A stretch of DNA of 64,000 nucleotides from Deinococcus sp. LM3 (GTDB taxonomy: Bacteria > Deinococcota > Deinococci > Deinococcales > Deinococcaceae): positions 682,001-746,000 of the forward strand of contig NZ_MUFV01000001.1 in NCBI RefSeq assembly GCF_002017875.1, in the 5' to 3' direction. The notes beneath the pieces are model-generated. The model was not told the DNA's origin. It did no database searches and saw only the letters and a list, made by a program, of their open reading frames with translations. The position numbers were made by a program, and so were the translations under genes. The number at the start of each line of letters is the position of its first letter. The first letter of the stretch is position 1. Shown here piece by piece: positions 1 through 7,981 of this stretch.

Positions 1-150
1 GGCCGCGTCCGGCCTGCCCCCCCTCCGCTTCTGCCCACTGCTGCCCTGTCCGGCCTGCTTACCGCCCCTCCGGCCCGTTCCGCCCTGTTGCGCATGGTGT
101 CAGCGTACCGCGCGCCGGGAGTCCTCATGCGGCGCGGCCCTCCCCTGACG
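1..150. other. Left edge of window, no gene assigned
   Basis: GC-rich sequence downstream of the metallophosphoesterase gene. No reading frame here has a convincing start or family signature, and no tRNA, terminator or promoter is recognisable. A gene extending in from the left of the window cannot be excluded. Confidence 0.4.
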
Positions 151-180
151 CCCGGCGCTCTACGGCCCGGCGCTCTACGG
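151..180. repeat. 15-bp perfect tandem duplication at a gene end
   Basis: The 15-mer CCCGGCGCTCTACGG occurs twice without interruption (151-165, 166-180). The second copy contains the TAG stop codon of the metallophosphoesterase gene. It looks like a replication-slippage duplication in the 3' flank; only two units are present, so it is not a VNTR on this evidence. Confidence 0.8.
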
Positions 181-945
181 AACGTCCCCTGCGCGGGCCG
201 GCCCTTCCCACACGCCGTCGCCGCGCGCGTCCATCGTGCCGGTACGCAGCAGGCTGCCCTCCCCGTTCCCGAACGGTGTGTGGGTGGCGGCCCAGGCGAC
301 CGCCGCCTCGATGTCGTACTCCGTGGCGTGGAAGGTGACGGTCCAGTGGCCGTTCACGCGGTCCAGTTGCGTCCAGCGGGCGCGGGGGTCGCCGTCCACC
401 TGATCGCTGACCGCCCCGGCGTTCACGACCAGCGTGTCGGCCACGCGGGTCGCGCCGGGCCGGTGGGTGTGGCCGCACACGACCACGGCGGCGTCCAGCG
501 GCTGCACCAGCGCCAGCAGACTGCGGGGGTCGCGGGCGCGGTAGTACCCGGCCGGGTCCCACACCCACAGCAGGCTGTCCCAGGCGCTGTCTGGGGTGCC
601 GTGAAAGGCCAGCAGCTCCCCGGCGCGCGCGGTCAGCGGCAGGGCGGCCACGCGCGCCAGCAGGGCCGGGTCGGTGTTCGCCGTCAGCCACGCGCCGTAT
701 GACTGCGAGAGCGGCGAGCGGCGGCCGCCCGGCCAGAGTTTCTCCTCGTTGTTGCCCCGCACTTCCAGCGCCCCGCTTGCTGCCAGTTCCGCCTGCATGC
801 TCAGGGCGCGGGCTGGGTCGGCGCTGCCCTCGACCTGATCGCCCAGGTTCACGGTCAGGTCCGGCGCGGCGGCCCGGATGTCCCGCAGCACGGCCTCCAG
901 CGCGAAGGCGTTCCCGTGCACGTCACTGATCACCGCGACCCTCAT
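175..945 (-). CDS. Calcineurin-like metallophosphoesterase
   Basis: A cytoplasmic phosphoesterase of 256 residues in the calcineurin-like superfamily (YfcE/DR1281-like group). The two-metal centre can be read in order: DVHGN near residue 8, NLGD near 42, GNNE near 70 (in place of the usual GNHD/E), a single His in FHGTPD, and CGHTHRP in the second half. The start at 945 is preferred over an in-frame start at 957 because a TATGCT -10 box lies at 953-958, exactly 7 nt upstream, the leaderless pattern seen for many genes here. The substrate (phosphodiester or phosphoprotein) cannot be told from sequence. It is monocistronic and divergent from the small gene at 1042. Confidence 0.88.
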   Translation of the reverse strand: MRVAVISDVHGNAFALEAVLRDIRAAAPDLTVNLGDQVEGSADPARALSMQAELAASGALEVRGNNEEKLWPGGRRSPLSQSYGAWLTANTDPALLARVAALPLTARAGELLAFHGTPDSAWDSLLWVWDPAGYYRARDPRSLLALVQPLDAAVVVCGHTHRPGATRVADTLVVNAGAVSDQVDGDPRARWTQLDRVNGHWTVTFHATEYDIEAAVAWAATHTPFGNGEGSLLRTGTMDARGDGVWEGPARAGDVP

Positions 946-1041
946 GCGGCGCAGCATAGCGACTTGAGGCTCACTTCATCTCTGAAGTGCCGTTCACGCG
1001 CGGCACAAGGACGGCTGGCACCGACCTGTCAGGGTAGGGGT

Positions 1042-1263
1042 ATGCCTGACAAAGACGACAAGAACAAGGGCCACACCAGCCAGCCCCAGGATTACGACCG
1101 CAACAAGAAGGAAGTGCACGAGATCGAGCACGACAACCAGCCGTCGGTCAAGAGTGCCAACGACCGCGAAGCCCAGGCCCCCCGCAACAACGACAACGGC
1201 CTGAGCGACAAGGAACTCAGGGACCGCGAGGAAGCCCGCAACGTTCCCTCCAGCAACGGCTGA
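1042..1263 (+). CDS. Small, very hydrophilic, probably disordered protein
   Basis: A 73-residue protein made almost entirely of Asp, Glu, Lys, Arg, Asn, Gln and Ser/Pro, with no hydrophobic segment, no Cys and no Trp. This composition predicts an intrinsically disordered, heat-stable protein; such proteins are often stress-related in desiccation-tolerant bacteria, but that role is inference. The ATG at 1042 is chosen because the longer in-frame extension to 916 runs through the promoter region of the divergent phosphoesterase gene and has a quite different composition. An intrinsic terminator follows at 1284. I do not recognise a named family. Confidence 0.7.
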   Translation: MPDKDDKNKGHTSQPQDYDRNKKEVHEIEHDNQPSVKSANDREAQAPRNNDNGLSDKELRDREEARNVPSSNG

Positions 1264-1283
1264 ACACCTCTTTATCTTCTCCT

Positions 1284-1308
1284 GGAGCCTGCGGGCTCCT
1301 TTTCTTTT
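1284..1308 (+). terminator. Intrinsic terminator after the small hydrophilic gene
   Basis: GGAGCC, a TGCG tetraloop and GGCTCC form a perfect 6-bp stem, followed by TTTTCTTTT. It lies 20 nt after the stop codon of the small gene and just before the DoxX-like gene. Confidence 0.85.
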
Positions 1309-1333
1309 GCCCCGAAATGCGCGAGGCTGCGCC

Positions 1334-1744
1334 ATGCCCCGCCCAGCCCATGACCACCGCCCCCGTGAAGCGCAGCGCCCCACGCCCGGCGTGCTGCTGC
1401 TGAGCGCCCTGTTCGTCGGGGCGGGCGCGCTGCATTTCGTCACGCCGCGCCCCTTCGACAGCATCGTGCCCGCGTGGGTGCCGTTCCCGGCGCGCACCGC
1501 CACGCTCCTGAGCGGCGCGGCCGAGGTGCTGGGCGGCCTGGGGCTGCTGCACCCCGCCACGCGCCCGGCGGCCCGCTGGGGTCTGCTGGCGCTGCTGCTG
1601 GCGGTCTTCCCGGCGAACGTGAACATGGCTCAGCACCCGCAGCAGTTCGGGCTGCCCGGCTGGGCGCTGTGGGCGCGGCTGCCGCTGCAACCCCTGCTGA
1701 TGTGGGCCGTGTGGCGCGCGGGGCGGACCGACCGTCCTGGCTGA
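1334..1744 (+). CDS. DoxX-like four-helix membrane protein
   Basis: A 136-residue membrane protein with about four hydrophobic segments, beginning after a charged N-terminus. The first segment (GVLLLSALFVGAGALHF) and the AEVLGGLGLL helix with GLLALLLAVFPAN are typical of the DoxX/DUF4267 group, whose members are small quinone- or thiosulfate-related membrane proteins of mostly unknown role. A TTG start at 1307 would add nine residues, but the ATG at 1334 gives the normal N-terminus. The stop codon TGA (1742-1744) shares its last base with the terminal inverted repeat of an interspersed repeat that begins there. Confidence 0.75.
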   Translation: MPRPAHDHRPREAQRPTPGVLLLSALFVGAGALHFVTPRPFDSIVPAWVPFPARTATLLSGAAEVLGGLGLLHPATRPAARWGLLALLLAVFPANVNMAQHPQQFGLPGWALWARLPLQPLLMWAVWRAGRTDRPG

Positions 1745-1878
1745 TACGGATTCCGTTTGTTTCGCTGACAATCCGGAACTTCACCGGATTGCCAGCTCCA
1801 CGTCCGGAACCCGTTTTGCTCCCACTCGCATCCGCTCGGATTGAACGCCTTTGCAAGCCATTCAATCGGAGTCCGTAT
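1744..1878 (+). repeat. Interspersed repeat, copy A
   Basis: A 135-bp element bounded by imperfect inverted repeats: ATACGGATTCCG at the left and the complement of ATACGGACTCCG at the right. It contains two hairpins: AATCCGG...CCGGATT in the left half and a GATTGAA...TTCAATC stem near the right end. It begins on the last base of the stop codon of the DoxX-like gene. Related copies are at 4148, 57317, 57452 (partial) and 63016. It resembles the small dispersed repeats known from Deinococcus genomes, or a MITE; no protein is encoded. Confidence 0.9.
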
Positions 1879-1897
1879 GACAGCTCCGTCGCAGTCC

Positions 1898-1951
1898 GTG
1901 TCGATGTGCGACACGCGCGTAACACCCACCCCGTATACTTGTGCCCAAGTA
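1898..1951. promoter_or_regulatory. Promoter region of the TRAP operon with two inverted repeats
   Basis: Two perfect inverted repeats lie between repeat copy A and the TRAP genes. One is GTGTCG-5 nt-CGACAC (1898-1914). The other is TACTTG-4 nt-CAAGTA (1936-1951) and overlaps a TATACT -10-like box (1934-1939). No good -35 hexamer is seen at 16-18 bp, so activation by a bound regulator is possible. Role as operators is inference. Confidence 0.5.
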
Positions 1952-2001
1952 CACAGTTCAGGAAGTCCGGAGGCTCTGCGCTCTGACCGGTTCCGGCAGG
2001 C

Positions 2002-2688
2002 GTGACGGCGCATCCGGCAAAGGTGGGCATCTTGTCGGCATTGATGGGCCTCGCACGGGGCATTGACCGTTTCTCGCATGGCCTGGGCATCCTGACCGGC
2101 CTGATCACGCTCCTGATGATCGGAGTGGGCCTCTTCAACGTCATCGGCCGGTTCGTGGACCGTTACGCCGGGACGGCGCTGTCCAGCAACTCGCTGCTGG
2201 AGGCGCAGTGGTACCTGTTCAGCGCGGTGTTCCTGATCGGCGGCGCGTACGTGCTGAGCCGCGACGAGCACGTGCGCGTGGACCTGCTGTACACCCGCCT
2301 GACCCAGCGCGGCCGGGCCTGGATCAACCTGCTGGGCACGCTGCTGTTCCTGCTGCCGTTCTGCGTCCTGATGCTGAACGTGTCCTGGCCGTGGTTCCTG
2401 CTGAGCTACCGGGGCAACGAGGGCAGCCCGGACCCCGGCGGTCTGCTGCGCTGGCCGGTGAAACTGCTGGTGCCGCTGGGCTTCGTGCTGCTGCTGATCG
2501 CGGGCGTGGGCATGGCCCTCAAGGCGCTGGGCGTCCTGAGCGGCCACCACCACTACGAGGAGCATGACGAGGTGCAGGCCGCGCTGGCCGACGTGGAACT
2601 CAGTGACGAGGAACGCCGCGCGCTGGACGAACTGGAACTCGCGCGGGTCGAGGCGCTGCGGCGCGACCCGCCCGCCGGAGGCAACTGA
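2002..2688 (+). CDS. TRAP transporter small permease subunit (DctQ family)
   Basis: A 228-residue inner-membrane subunit of a tripartite ATP-independent periplasmic transporter. Four hydrophobic helices are visible (GILTGLITLLMIGVGLFNVI; SAVFLIGGAYVLS; LLGTLLFLLPFCVLML; LLVPLGFVLLLIAGVGMAL), with the conserved Trp/Glu-containing region (LLEAQWYLFS) and RVDL loop of DctQ proteins. A C-terminal tail of about 45 residues rich in Asp, Glu and Arg is unusually long. The GTG at 2002 has a weak ribosome site; starts at 2023 (GTG) or 2032 (TTG) are possible alternatives. Its TGA overlaps the ATG of the large permease by one base, so the two are translationally coupled. Confidence 0.85.
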   Translation: MTAHPAKVGILSALMGLARGIDRFSHGLGILTGLITLLMIGVGLFNVIGRFVDRYAGTALSSNSLLEAQWYLFSAVFLIGGAYVLSRDEHVRVDLLYTRLTQRGRAWINLLGTLLFLLPFCVLMLNVSWPWFLLSYRGNEGSPDPGGLLRWPVKLLVPLGFVLLLIAGVGMALKALGVLSGHHHYEEHDEVQAALADVELSDEERRALDELELARVEALRRDPPAGGN

Positions 2689-4010
2689 TGGACGCCCTGG
2701 GACTGTGGATGTTCCTGGGCGCCTTCGCCCTGATCTTCACCGGGTACCCGGTCGCGTTCGCGCTGGCCGGGACCGCCATCGTCTTCGGCCTGATCGGACT
2801 GGCGACCGGGCAGTTCGACGCGCTGCTGCTGCGCGCCCTGCCGGACCGCATCTTCGGGAACATGAGCAACTTCACGCTGCTGGCCATTCCGTACTTCGTG
2901 TTCATGGGCGGCATCCTGGGCAAGAGCGGACTGGCCGAGGACCTGCTGCGCACGGCGGGCCTGCTGTTCGGACGGCTGCGCGGCGGGATCGCGGTGGCCG
3001 TGGTGCTGGTGGGCATGCTGCTGGCCGCCACGACCGGCGTGGTCGCCGCGACCGTCGTGACCATGGGCCTGATCAGCCTGCCGATCATGCTGAAGTACGG
3101 CTACGACAAGGCGCTCGCCAGCGGTGTGATCGTCGCGTCCGGCACGCTGGGGCAGATCATTCCGCCCAGCGTGGTGCTGGTGGTGCTGGGCAGCGAACTG
3201 GGCGTGTCGGTCGGTGACCTGTTCCTGGGGTCCATCGTGCCGGGGCTGATGCTGGGCGGCCTGTACATCGCGTACGTGCTGATCCGCGCCCGCCTGAACC
3301 CGGCCCTGGCGCCCGCCATGCCCGCCGAGGAACTGAACATCAGCCGGGGCGCGCTGCTGAAGCAGGTGGCGCGCGCCATGGTGCCGCCCCTGATCCTGAT
3401 CTTCGTGGTGCTCGGCTCGATCTTCTACGGCGTGGCGACCGCCACCGAGGCCGGCGCGGTCGGCGCGCTCGGCGCGGTGCTGCTGGCCCTGGCCAACCGC
3501 CGCCTGACCCGCGCGGCCCTGTGGGACGTGACGCTCTCCACGGCGCGCCTGACGGGTTTCGTGATGTTCATCCTGATCGGCTCGACCGCGTTCGCGCTGG
3601 TGTTCCGCGCGCTGGACGGCGACCTGTTCATGCAGAACCTGCTGACCACCCTGCCCGGCGGCGTGATCGGATTCCTGATCCTGACCAACCTCGTGATCTT
3701 CATCCTGGGCTGCTTCCTGGACTTCTTCGAGATCGCGTTCATCGTGCTGCCGCTGTTCGCGCCGGTCGCGCGAGAACTGGGCATCGACATGATCTGGTTC
3801 GGCATCCTGATCGGCATCAACCTGCAGACCAGCTTCCTGACCCCACCGTTCGGCTTCAGTCTGTTCTACCTGCGCGGCATCGCCGGGCGCGCCCTGGCGA
3901 CCGCCGACATCTACCGTGGGGTGGTGCCGTTCATCGCCATCCAGTTGCTCGTGCTGGCGCTGTGCATGGTGTTCCCCGGCCTGACGGGCCTGCGCGCCGC
4001 CGGTCCTTGA
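2688..4010 (+). CDS. TRAP transporter large permease subunit (DctM family)
   Basis: A 440-residue protein with about twelve hydrophobic helices, the sodium- or proton-coupled translocating subunit of a TRAP transporter. Family features include FTGYPVAFALAGTAIVFG at the N-terminus, the first ATTGVVAATVVTMG repeat, GTLGQIIPPSVVLVVLG, and QTSFLTPPFGFSLFYLRG in the second half. It forms the membrane complex with the gene just upstream. The family's third component, the binding protein, is not in this operon but lies 0.3 kb downstream on the opposite strand, so the transporter is encoded in two convergent units. A 2-oxoacid or lactate is the likely substrate, judged from that binding protein. Confidence 0.93.
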   Translation: MDALGLWMFLGAFALIFTGYPVAFALAGTAIVFGLIGLATGQFDALLLRALPDRIFGNMSNFTLLAIPYFVFMGGILGKSGLAEDLLRTAGLLFGRLRGGIAVAVVLVGMLLAATTGVVAATVVTMGLISLPIMLKYGYDKALASGVIVASGTLGQIIPPSVVLVVLGSELGVSVGDLFLGSIVPGLMLGGLYIAYVLIRARLNPALAPAMPAEELNISRGALLKQVARAMVPPLILIFVVLGSIFYGVATATEAGAVGALGAVLLALANRRLTRAALWDVTLSTARLTGFVMFILIGSTAFALVFRALDGDLFMQNLLTTLPGGVIGFLILTNLVIFILGCFLDFFEIAFIVLPLFAPVARELGIDMIWFGILIGINLQTSFLTPPFGFSLFYLRGIAGRALATADIYRGVVPFIAIQLLVLALCMVFPGLTGLRAAGP

Positions 4011-4147
4011 CCTCACCCGCTCCTACGCCCCTGGCCACCCGCTCCCCGGCCAGGGGCGCTTTCTTTCATGCAGGTGAAACGCCGGGGGCCACACAGAAGG
4101 CGTGCACTCCCACCCTGAAGCAGGAGCGCACGCCCGGACGGACCTTC

Positions 4148-4306
4148 ATACGGACTGCCGTCTGTTTCGCTGACAACCCGGAACATCGCCGGCTTGCCAA
4201 CTCCACGCCCGGCAGCCCGCTTCCTCTCCCACTCTGCGAAGCAGCTCTACGAGTCGCTTCGCTCGGATTGAAGGGTCTTTGCAGTCCCTTCAATCCGAGT
4301 CCGTAT
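4148..4306 (-). repeat. Interspersed repeat, copy B
   Basis: A 159-bp copy between the convergent TRAP genes. Ends are ATACGGACTGCCG (left) and CGAGTCCGTAT (right). The right-half hairpin is the longest in the family: GGATTGAAGGG pairs perfectly with CCCTTCAATCC (about 4265-4295). An extra GC-rich stretch (about 4235-4260) makes it longer than copy A. Its last base (4306) is part of the stop codon of the solute-binding protein gene on the minus strand. Confidence 0.88.
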
Positions 4307-5382
4307 CAGCTCTTGAAGTCCATCATGGCCTTCTCGTTCACCTGATGCCAGTTGCGGACGCTGGCGCGGAACCCGTTCCACTGCGTGTAGACCTTCTTGT
4401 ACCGGGCGTTCTTGGCGGCGTTCTCGGCGTGAAGCTCCTGGGTGGCCTTGTTCGCGGCGGACAGAATGTCGTTCGAGAAGCGGCGCAACTGGGTGCCGCC
4501 ACGTTGCAGGCGCACCAGCGCCGCCTGGTTCTTCGCGTCGTACTCGGCCATCATGGTCACGTTCGCCTCGGCGCAGGCGGTCGCCAGAATCTCGCGGTAC
4601 GCCTTGGGCAGCGCGTTGTACTGCTTCTGGTTCACGATGAAATCCACGTTCGGGCCGGGTTCCCACCAGCCGGGGTAGTAGTAGAACTTCGCGGCCTTGT
4701 GCAACCCGAGTTTCTCGTCGTCGTACGGCCCGACCCACTCGGCGGCGTCGATGGCGCCTCGGTCCAGCGCCAGGTAGATCTCGCCGCCGGGGATGACCTG
4801 CACGTTCGCGCCCAGTTTCGCCATGACCTGCCCGCCCAGCCCCGGAATGCGGACCTTCTTCCCGCGAAGCTGCGCGGCCGTCTTGACCTCCTGCTTCCAC
4901 CAGCCGCCCATCTGCGCGCCGGTGTTCCCGGCCGGGAAGTTGATCACGCCGAACTGCCCGTACACCTCGCGCAGCAGCGCCATGCCGCCCCCGTGGTACA
5001 TCCAGGCGTTCTGCTCGGTCACGCTCAGGCCGAACGGCACGCTGGTCGCGAAGCCCAGGGTGGCGTCCTTCCCCACGAAGTAATACCCGCAGGTGTGACC
5101 GCACTCCACGGTGCCCTGCTGCACGGCGTCCAGCACCTGCAGGCCCGGCACGAGTTCCCCGGCCTCGTAGGCGCGGATCTGGAACTTCCCGTCGGTCATG
5201 GCGGCCACGCGGTCGGCGACCGTGCTGGCCCCGCCGAAGATGGTGTCCAGGCTCTTGGGGAAGCTCGAGGCGCAGCGCCAGCGCACGTTGCCACTCTGCG
5301 CGAAGCTGTGCGGCGAGAAGACGGTGCTGGCGGCCGCGGTGACGGCGGCGCCCTTCAGGAACTTACGGCGGTTGATTCCCAT
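4306..5382 (-). CDS. TRAP transporter solute-binding protein, 2-oxoacid/lactate type, Tat-exported
   Basis: A 358-residue periplasmic binding protein (DctP superfamily, TakP/FcbT-like branch). The N-terminus carries a twin-arginine signal (NRRKFLKGAA) and a cleavage-like site after AQS, so it is probably exported folded by Tat. The block GPYDDEKLGLHK...YYYPGWWEPGP is characteristic of the TakP-type proteins that bind pyruvate, lactate or other 2-oxoacids with a metal; that substrate is inferred. The ATG at 5382 is chosen over upstream extensions because GGGAGG lies about 8 nt before it. It is convergent with the DctQ/DctM genes and must work with them. Repeat copy B ends in its stop codon. 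Confidence 0.9.
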   Translation of the reverse strand: MGINRRKFLKGAAVTAAASTVFSPHSFAQSGNVRWRCASSFPKSLDTIFGGASTVADRVAAMTDGKFQIRAYEAGELVPGLQVLDAVQQGTVECGHTCGYYFVGKDATLGFATSVPFGLSVTEQNAWMYHGGGMALLREVYGQFGVINFPAGNTGAQMGGWWKQEVKTAAQLRGKKVRIPGLGGQVMAKLGANVQVIPGGEIYLALDRGAIDAAEWVGPYDDEKLGLHKAAKFYYYPGWWEPGPNVDFIVNQKQYNALPKAYREILATACAEANVTMMAEYDAKNQAALVRLQRGGTQLRRFSNDILSAANKATQELHAENAAKNARYKKVYTQWNGFRASVRNWHQVNEKAMMDFKS

Positions 5383-5567
5383 CTGGACCTCCCGATCCGG
5401 GCGAGGCCCCGGTGGCCTCTGCACTTCCCCGGCTCGTCCTGTAATTGTGTGGTGCCTGCCAGTATAGCGGCGCGGCGACACGATGCCGTCACACCCTGTG
5501 GTCCGCACCAGACCCCCGGTCGCCCCCGTTCCCACCCCGGTGACCGGCGCGGCCCCCTAACGACCGT

Positions 5568-5573
5568 TATTCT
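5568..5573 (+). promoter_or_regulatory. -10 box of a probable leaderless thiolase mRNA
   Basis: TATTCT is followed by six bases and then the ATG of the thiolase gene, with no ribosome-binding sequence between. Transcription starting 6-7 nt after the box would begin at the start codon. Confidence 0.65.
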
Positions 5574-5579
5574 CCGGGC

Positions 5580-6752
5580 ATGAGCAAACTGGTGATCGTG
5601 GCGGCGAAGCGCACGCCGATCGGAAGCTTTATGGGCAGCCTCAAGGACGTCTCGGCGGCGGACCTGGGCGTCACGGCGGCGAAGGCCGTGCTGGACGGCG
5701 TGAATGGCGCGGACGTGGCCGACGTGATCGTGGGGAACGTCCTTCAGGCCGGAAACGGTATGAACGTGGGCCGTCAGATCGGCATCGGCGCGGGCCTCCC
5801 GCAGGACGTGCCGGGCCTGACCGTGAACCGCGTGTGCGGCAGCGGCCTTCAGGCCGTCATCAGCGCCGCGCAGGGCATCCGCGCCGGGGACGGGCAGCTG
5901 TACCTCGCGGGCGGCACCGAGAGCATGAGCGGCGCCCCGTACCTGCTGCCCCGCGCCCGCGAAGGGTACCGGCTGGGGCACGCGCAGGCGCTGGACAGCA
6001 TCCTCTCGGAAGGCCTGACCGACGTGTTCGGCAACTACCACATGGGTATCACCGCCGAGAACATCGCAGAGGCGTGGCACCTGACCCGCGAGGAACAGGA
6101 CGCCTTCGCGCTGGAAAGCCAGACCCGCGCCGCCGCCGCGCTGGAAGGAAACTTCTTCGCGGAGGAACTCGTCAGCGTGGAAGTCCCCGGCCGCAAGGGC
6201 CCCACCACCTTCAGCGCCGACGAATACCCCCGCGCCACCACCGCCGAGGCCCTGGCCAAACTGCGCCCCGCGTTCAGGAAGGACGGGACCGTCACCGCCG
6301 GGAACGCCAGCGGCATCAACGACGGCGCCGCCATGCTGCTGGTCGCCAGCGAGGAGTACGCGCAGACGCACGGCCTGCCCATCCTGGCCGAGATCGCCAG
6401 TTACGCCGCCATCGGCGTGGACCCCGCCATCATGGGCATCGGCCCCGCCAAAGCCGTTCCCGTCGCCCTGAACCGCGCCGGAATGAGCGTCGCCGACGTG
6501 GACCTGTTCGAACTGAACGAGGCGTTCGCCGCGCAGTCCCTCGCCGTCGTGCGCGACCTGAACGCCGACCCCGCCCGCGTGAACGTCACAGGCGGCGCCG
6601 TCGCCCTCGGGCACCCCATCGGGGCCAGCGGGGCGCGCGTGCTCGTCACGCTGATCCACCAGCTGCGCCGCCTCGGCAAGGAAACCGGCGTCGCCAGCCT
6701 CTGCATCGGCGGCGGCATGGGCATCGCCGTCGTGGTGCGCGCGCGGGCGTAA
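5580..6752 (+). CDS. Acetyl-CoA C-acyltransferase (thiolase)
   Basis: A 390-residue thiolase catalysing condensation or thiolytic cleavage of acyl-CoA. The full catalytic set is present: nucleophilic Cys in NRVCGSGLQAV (residue 86), NEAFAAQ near 315, the His of GHPIGASG near 345, and the second Cys in CIGGGMG near 375. Length is standard for the AtoB/FadA family. It stands alone, without a hydratase/dehydrogenase partner next to it, so biosynthetic (acetoacetyl-CoA) and degradative roles cannot be separated. The start has a -10 box 6 nt upstream. A terminator follows at 6783. Confidence 0.93.
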   Translation: MSKLVIVAAKRTPIGSFMGSLKDVSAADLGVTAAKAVLDGVNGADVADVIVGNVLQAGNGMNVGRQIGIGAGLPQDVPGLTVNRVCGSGLQAVISAAQGIRAGDGQLYLAGGTESMSGAPYLLPRAREGYRLGHAQALDSILSEGLTDVFGNYHMGITAENIAEAWHLTREEQDAFALESQTRAAAALEGNFFAEELVSVEVPGRKGPTTFSADEYPRATTAEALAKLRPAFRKDGTVTAGNASGINDGAAMLLVASEEYAQTHGLPILAEIASYAAIGVDPAIMGIGPAKAVPVALNRAGMSVADVDLFELNEAFAAQSLAVVRDLNADPARVNVTGGAVALGHPIGASGARVLVTLIHQLRRLGKETGVASLCIGGGMGIAVVVRARA

Positions 6753-6782
6753 CGCTGCGCCACCTGACGAATTTTCTGCCGG

Positions 6783-6815
6783 GACACGCCTCCAGAAGTG
6801 GGGGCGTGTCTTTCA
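6783..6815 (+). terminator. Terminator after thiolase
   Basis: GACACGCC and GGCGTGTC pair around a short internal loop and are followed by TTTC. It lies about 30 nt after the thiolase stop and between convergent genes. Confidence 0.75.
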
Positions 6816-6852
6816 CATACCGCTCAGCCTCCCTGCGCAGGCCACACGTCCA

Positions 6853-7824
6853 TCAACGGTCTGCCCACGCCAGGACCAGCCAACCGTCCGGTTCCGTCTC
6901 GACGCTGATCCGGGCCTGCACGAAACGACCCTGTGCATTCTGCGGGCGTTCCACCCTGAAGCCACAGCGTTGCAGCGCCTCGGCCAGATAGTGGGCGCTC
7001 AATGTGACGGGGTAGTCGCGCGCCAGATTCACCAGCGCCTCGCCGGTGTTCGGGGCATCCAGGTCGGTGATGGCGTTCAGCAGATTGAACGAGATGGAGC
7101 TATTCGAGGCATGCTCCCGCACGGCGTCAGTCAGGGCTGGCAATGCCCAGTGACACTTCCGCCGAACCAAAAGGCGACTGGTGAACACTGCCAGGCCATC
7201 ATCACGGAGGAGGGGCAGCAGCTCCTGCTCACGGCCCAGGGGGCACAGGGTCAGGAGGAACGCTCCGTGATATTCCCTGAGCGGCGCGTCCAGGGCAGGA
7301 TCGTACGCGGCGAGATGCGCGTCGAACACTCGCTCTTCACGCTCGCCAATCAAAGAATCCCCGGTGTACTCCCTCTTGAGCTCAAAACCGTTACGGTTGT
7401 ATGCCGACACCAGTGCCGCATACAGCCCAGCCATGTCCCGGTAGTGTGGTGCGATAAAATAGGGCTCCTCATGGTTCGTCCAGCCGATCATTCCGCGCTC
7501 GGCCCCATGCAGGAAGAACACGAAAAAGTTACTGCCGTCGTCTGACCAGAGCGGCATGAACAATCCCCTAAGAGCTGGAGCCTCCTCAAGCAGGAACTCG
7601 TCCATCTCGTCCAGTGTGCTCATTAATTCAGCGAGGCTCTGCAACCTCTCGACAAGAACAGGGTCCATACTCTCCTGCTCCCCATCGTGGTCGAGGTACA
7701 GCGACCTGATTTCATCTGGAAGGGAGAAGCCGAATCTATCCTCGACAACCTGAATCTGCGTCAAAGTGACAGCCGGAAAGAAGGTCACGCCAGCCTCGTT
7801 CAGGAGTCGAATTGGGGAGTGCAT
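6853..7824 (-). CDS. SMI1/KNR4 (SUKH) domain protein
   Basis: A 323-residue protein whose first half (about residues 5-150) looks like a SUKH domain: an early helix with VEDRFGFSLPDEIRSLYLDHDG, a central FMPLWSDDGSNFFVFFLH strand pair and a GMIGWTNHEEPYFIAPHYRDM segment. SUKH proteins are common immunity proteins against nuclease toxins, and also occur as stand-alone regulators. The second half is not recognised. ATG 7824 is preferred because AGGA lies 8 nt upstream; longer starts to 7908 lack a site. The 5' half of the gene is visibly poorer in GC than its neighbours, suggesting horizontal origin. No toxin gene is adjacent. Confidence 0.7.
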   Translation of the reverse strand: MHSPIRLLNEAGVTFFPAVTLTQIQVVEDRFGFSLPDEIRSLYLDHDGEQESMDPVLVERLQSLAELMSTLDEMDEFLLEEAPALRGLFMPLWSDDGSNFFVFFLHGAERGMIGWTNHEEPYFIAPHYRDMAGLYAALVSAYNRNGFELKREYTGDSLIGEREERVFDAHLAAYDPALDAPLREYHGAFLLTLCPLGREQELLPLLRDDGLAVFTSRLLVRRKCHWALPALTDAVREHASNSSISFNLLNAITDLDAPNTGEALVNLARDYPVTLSAHYLAEALQRCGFRVERPQNAQGRFVQARISVETEPDGWLVLAWADR

Positions 7825-7981
7825 GCGGCATCCTGGCATGAACAGCGGAATCGAGAGGCTGCGGGTGTGGACGGGCGCAGGGCAACGATGAGCAGGCCAC
7901 CGTGTCACCAGTGCGGAAGTTCACCGGTCGGTGCGCCACCTGGCGGATGCCGCCGCCGTGGCATCTCCCATAGCGTGGGGC

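Noticed and set aside
2553..4016. Minus-strand open frame across the TRAP permease gene
   Set aside because: Gln/His/Arg-rich shadow of the permease; the plus-strand frame has clear helices and family motifs.
6853..7824. Toxin-antitoxin or polymorphic-toxin immunity locus
   Set aside because: The SUKH-like gene has no adjacent toxin, no repeat-rich secreted protein and no second immunity gene, so only the orphan gene is reported.
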